Assembly: GCA_027295975.1 (NCBI GenBank) | Contig: JAPUJX010000092.1 | Span: 1 to 7,632 of the forward strand | Reading direction: 5' to 3' | Origin: Gammaproteobacteria bacterium | Lineage (GTDB): Bacteria; Pseudomonadota; Gammaproteobacteria; Pseudomonadales; Azotimanducaceae | DNA: 7,632 nt | In this document: positions 5,780 to 7,632 of the stretch, piece by piece | Layout of the letters: the number at the start of each line of letters is the position of its first letter | Position numbering within the stretch: the first letter of the stretch is position 1 | The notes under the pieces: generated by a model | What the model saw: only the letters and a program-made list of their open reading frames with translations | Told to the model about the DNA's origin: nothing | The model's database searches: none | Program-made: the position numbers and the translations under genes

Positions 5780-6547
5780 TTAGTCGATGCGGCGAACCTG
5801 CTTACCCTGCCGCCAGTCCCTAATCGGTGACTCACAATCCCCAGACGCGTAATGCACGGAGATAGCTCGGCGAAACCGCCGTGAGCGGTTTCGTCCCGAC
5901 CCGTGCACCAACAGAGGGTGGAATAAAAGAGTGTCTCCAGGCGCCATCTCTAAATGTACCCGCAGGTCCAGGTCGATATTTTCGATGCCGAAGAAGGCCC
6001 GGTTGACGAACTCCCAGTCGGGCTCGGCGTGTTCCAGCAGTTCGCCCGCGTGACTACCGGGAATCACCGCGAGACAGCCCGTCTCCCGGGTGGCGGGTAA
6101 TATGGCCGTCCACACGCCAACAATTTTGTCCGCCGGACGTATCCGAAAGTATCGTAAGTCCTGGTGCAGCGGATGCCGGCCGTCAATCCCCGGCGGTTTG
6201 TTGAACACGTTCGTCGAAAGGCTGTAGATATCTTCGCCGACAAGCGAGCGAACGGCGCTTAGCAAATTCGGCTCGAGTACGTAACCATAAAGCTCGGCGT
6301 CTTCTTCGAAGTTGATCATCTTGTTAACCGCGTGTAACGGCGTTTCTGGCTGAACCGCACCTTTTACGACCATGATGTCCCTCATGATCTTCATCTGAAC
6401 CGTCGCCTCGCGTTCGGCTGTTGCGAACGTTATGAACCTTTTGTCATACCGAGCAAGCGCATCAGCCGTGATCAACCCGGGCAGGAGCAGGTAACCCTGT
6501 TCGAAATACTGTGTTATCTCTGCCTCGGAAAGGCGCAACGACTTCAC
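5780..6547 (-). CDS. Phytanoyl-CoA dioxygenase (PhyH) family Fe(II)/2-oxoglutarate oxygenase
   Basis: This 255-residue protein has the PhyH double-stranded beta-helix fold, whose members hydroxylate small molecules using Fe(II), O2 and 2-oxoglutarate. The iron triad is visible: H128 and D130 in HPLHQDLRYF (125-134), and the distal H215 in HPLLVHGSG (210-218). A downstream arginine in RRFRRAIS (about R227) is the likely 2-oxoglutarate carboxylate ligand. GCLAVIPGSHAG (157-168) is the typical loop with the conserved PGSH. It begins with GTG at 6545-6547, overlapping the GNAT stop as GTGA; there is no good Shine-Dalgarno, so expression probably depends on translational coupling. No signal peptide or membrane segment is seen. 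PhyH proteins act on many metabolites (acyl-CoAs, ectoine, phosphonates, amino acids), so the substrate is open; the residues do not identify EctD. Confidence 0.88.
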   Translation of the reverse strand: MKSLRLSEAEITQYFEQGYLLLPGLITADALARYDKRFITFATAEREATVQMKIMRDIMVVKGAVQPETPLHAVNKMINFEEDAELYGYVLEPNLLSAVRSLVGEDIYSLSTNVFNKPPGIDGRHPLHQDLRYFRIRPADKIVGVWTAILPATRETGCLAVIPGSHAGELLEHAEPDWEFVNRAFFGIENIDLDLRVHLEMAPGDTLLFHPLLVHGSGRNRSRRFRRAISVHYASGDCESPIRDWRQGKQVRRID

Positions 6548-6996
6548 CTGATGGACAGCGCGTAGTTATAGAAATCGGTATCCCGCACATAACCCAGCGC
6601 CTTGTACACGGACTGAGCCGTTTCATTGTCTACGGCAGTTTCCAGTTGGATACGTACGGCGCCCGTTTCCTCCGCAAGCTCACGAGCCCGATTCATCAAC
6701 GCGCTGCCAACCCCTCCTTTTCTAACCCCGACATCAACATACAAATCGTAAAGAATCCAGATCGGCGCAGCCGCCACCGAGCAGAAAGTGGCATACAGTT
6801 GGGTAAAACCCAGTCCGTTTCCTGCCTCGTCAATTGCGAGGTATATGATCGATTCATCATTGGTTAGACGGGCTTCGATATAGCGGCGCGCTTTGTCCAG
6901 GTCGGCCGGCTGCTCGTAAAACTGTCGATACAGATCGAACAATCGACTCACTTCATCGAGGTCCGCCAACGTTACGCGTTTGATATCCAAATTCAC
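6544..6996 (-). CDS. GNAT family N-acetyltransferase
   Basis: This is a compact single-domain GNAT enzyme of about 150 residues, transferring acetyl from acetyl-CoA to an amine. Motif A is clear: LYDLYVDVGVRKGGVGSALM (82-101), with the pyrophosphate-binding R92-x-x-G95-x-G97. It is followed by LETAVDNETAQSVYKALGY (118-136), the motif B region with the conserved asparagine and YxxxGY. It resembles the common GNAT subfamily with an ARELAEETGA helix and a C-terminal FYNYAL. The GTG at 6994-6996 is drawn as the start, but GGGAGG directly abuts it; a TTG two codons later (6988-6990) has GGAGG five bases upstream and may be the true start, giving 148 residues. It is the first gene of a two-gene unit, its TGA overlapping the PhyH GTG, so the two may modify the same small molecule. 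The acceptor is unknown. Confidence 0.87.
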   Translation of the reverse strand: MNLDIKRVTLADLDEVSRLFDLYRQFYEQPADLDKARRYIEARLTNDESIIYLAIDEAGNGLGFTQLYATFCSVAAAPIWILYDLYVDVGVRKGGVGSALMNRARELAEETGAVRIQLETAVDNETAQSVYKALGYVRDTDFYNYALSIR

Positions 6997-6999
6997 CTC
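6995..6999 (-). promoter_or_regulatory. Shine-Dalgarno sequence of the GNAT gene, favouring a TTG start
   Basis: On the reverse strand GGAGG runs into the annotated GTG, leaving no spacer for it, but lies five bases before an in-frame TTG at 6990-6988. By spacing, TTG is the better initiation codon. Confidence 0.5.
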
Positions 7000-7420
7000 C
7001 CATCAAGCTCCAGATTGCGGGTTGCCCCCTCCCCGGCAATGGCGCATGAACTTCACGGTTGACCGGAAACACTTCGCGCATCAGCCTGCACCTAGCTTCC
7101 GCCATGGTCTCGCGTTTGTCATCCAGCGCGCAGGTGGCGAGCCGTATCCGGGTGACGGCAGATGCCACCGGCAGGAACTGCATGAACTCCACCTGATCTG
7201 GATAGATGTTGAACGCGAAGTTGAGCCAGAGCATATGATACACCCACAATTGTTTGGGTGATTTCGGCAGGTGGGCAACATCGGGTAACACCTCGTTGTA
7301 ACGGGACGTTCCGAGGTTTGAGATCCTCGGGGTGACATAACCCGAGTTCCGCTGGATCGTCGCCCGCGGCGCCGGTGAGCCCCGCCAAACCCGCGATTTT
7401 TTGCCAGGGCGAGATTCGAG
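7000..7420 (-). pseudogene. Remnant of a Rieske-type ring-hydroxylating oxygenase alpha subunit (C-terminal fragment)
   Basis: One reverse frame is open from about 7420 but has no early start codon (first ATG at 7291). From about 7318 to 7050 it encodes recognisable C-terminal catalytic-domain sequence of Rieske non-heme iron oxygenase alpha subunits: RYNEVLPDVAHLP, LWVYHMLWLNFAFNIYPDQV, EFMQFLPV, then charged residues ending NREV. In family members the YPD segment lies near the third iron ligand. The N-terminal Rieske CxH...CxxH centre and the HxxxxH iron site are missing, and downstream of NREV the frame no longer resembles the family. This indicates a truncated, decayed gene. Such oxygenases demethylate or hydroxylate betaines, carnitine and aromatics, and often sit near FAD oxidoreductases like the one starting at 7469. 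The family call comes from motif resemblance only. Confidence 0.6.
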
Positions 7421-7457
7421 AAACCCTCAATCTGTGTAATCATGACCGCTGCCACAC

Positions 7458-7463
7458 AAGGAG
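7458..7463 (+). promoter_or_regulatory. Ribosome binding site deciding the GTG start of the PuuB-like gene
   Basis: AAGGAG is five bases before the GTG at 7469. The in-frame ATG at 7442 lacks any Shine-Dalgarno sequence, so GTG is preferred. Confidence 0.65.
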
Positions 7464-7468
7464 AAACC

Positions 7469-7632
7469 GTGCCGGAGCCCCATACCAACTCCTATTACGC
7501 CGCGACCGTCAATGTCCAGACCGACTATCCACCGCTCGCCGGCAGCGTACGGGCCGATGTGGCCATCATCGGCGGGGGATTTTCCGGCGTGGCAACGGCC
7601 TTGAGCCTCGCCGAACGCGGTTACGATGTCGT
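7469..7632 (+). CDS. FAD-dependent oxidoreductase, PuuB/DAO family, N-terminus (3' end outside window)
   Basis: Only the first 54 residues are visible. The start NSYYAATVN, then a proline-leucine stretch and ADVAIIGGGFSGVATALSLAERGYDVV, is the characteristic N-terminus of gamma-glutamylputrescine oxidase (PuuB)-like members of the DAO family. The Rossmann motif is G35-x-G37-x-x-G40. These enzymes oxidise amines or amino acids with FAD and O2. The start is taken as GTG 7469, which has a good Shine-Dalgarno; an in-frame ATG at 7442 would add nine residues. It reads away from the Rieske oxygenase remnant, possibly a former amine or betaine catabolism locus. The family call is firm, the specific substrate is not. 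Confidence 0.82.
   Translation, partial: MPEPHTNSYYAATVNVQTDYPPLAGSVRADVAIIGGGFSGVATALSLAERGYDV

Noticed and set aside
5780..6547. Ectoine hydroxylase EctD
   Set aside because: The protein has the general PhyH iron triad but I could not see EctD signature sequence, it is shorter than EctD (~300 residues), and no ectABC genes are near.

Overview
The window looks like chromosomal DNA of a free-living, probably marine, gammaproteobacterium. This is inferred from moderate-to-high GC, tightly overlapping operon genes, a TorF/Gcw_chp-type outer-membrane protein, a REP-associated-type (Y1/HUH) transposase, and an enteric-like NtrC enhancer with a sigma-54 promoter. No rRNA, tRNA or marker gene is present to fix the taxon.

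Layout. (1) Positions 1-3522 (+) hold a translationally coupled operon: the C-terminal end of a phytoene-dehydrogenase/PYROXD2-like FAD oxidoreductase, a complete diverged paralogue of it, and a GcvT/aminomethyltransferase-family protein. The stop/start junctions overlap by 8 and 4 bases, so the three probably act in one pathway, perhaps an oxidation linked to folate-dependent C1 transfer. The substrate cannot be read from sequence. (2) Positions 3523-5078 interrupt the metabolic genes with a 19-bp tandem direct repeat, a reverse-strand RAYT-like transposase of 317 aa, and about 400 bp of non-coding DNA. (3) That non-coding DNA contains what reads as a complete nitrogen-control region: a perfect NtrC palindrome, a second degenerate NtrC site 31 bp upstream, and a -24/-12 sigma-54 promoter. 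It lies in front of a TorF-family putative porin (5079-5717, +). (4) Converging on the porin from the right is a reverse-strand pair, a GNAT acetyltransferase (6544-6996) and a PhyH-family Fe(II)/2-oxoglutarate dioxygenase (5780-6547), joined by a GTGA overlap. A perfect 9-bp hairpin sits between the convergent ends. (5) Positions 7000-7420 carry on the reverse strand a decayed C-terminal remnant of a Rieske-type ring-hydroxylating oxygenase alpha subunit. (6) A PuuB/DAO-type FAD oxidoreductase starts at 7469 (+) and runs off the right edge.

The strongest non-coding signal is the NtrC/sigma-54 control region at 4837-4984. It predicts that the TorF-like porin is made under nitrogen limitation. 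This agrees with my recollection that this family often sits beside glnK-amtB in gammaproteobacteria, although neither gene is present here. No clearly new defence or mobile system was seen. The least described unit is the paired PYROXD2-like/GcvT operon.
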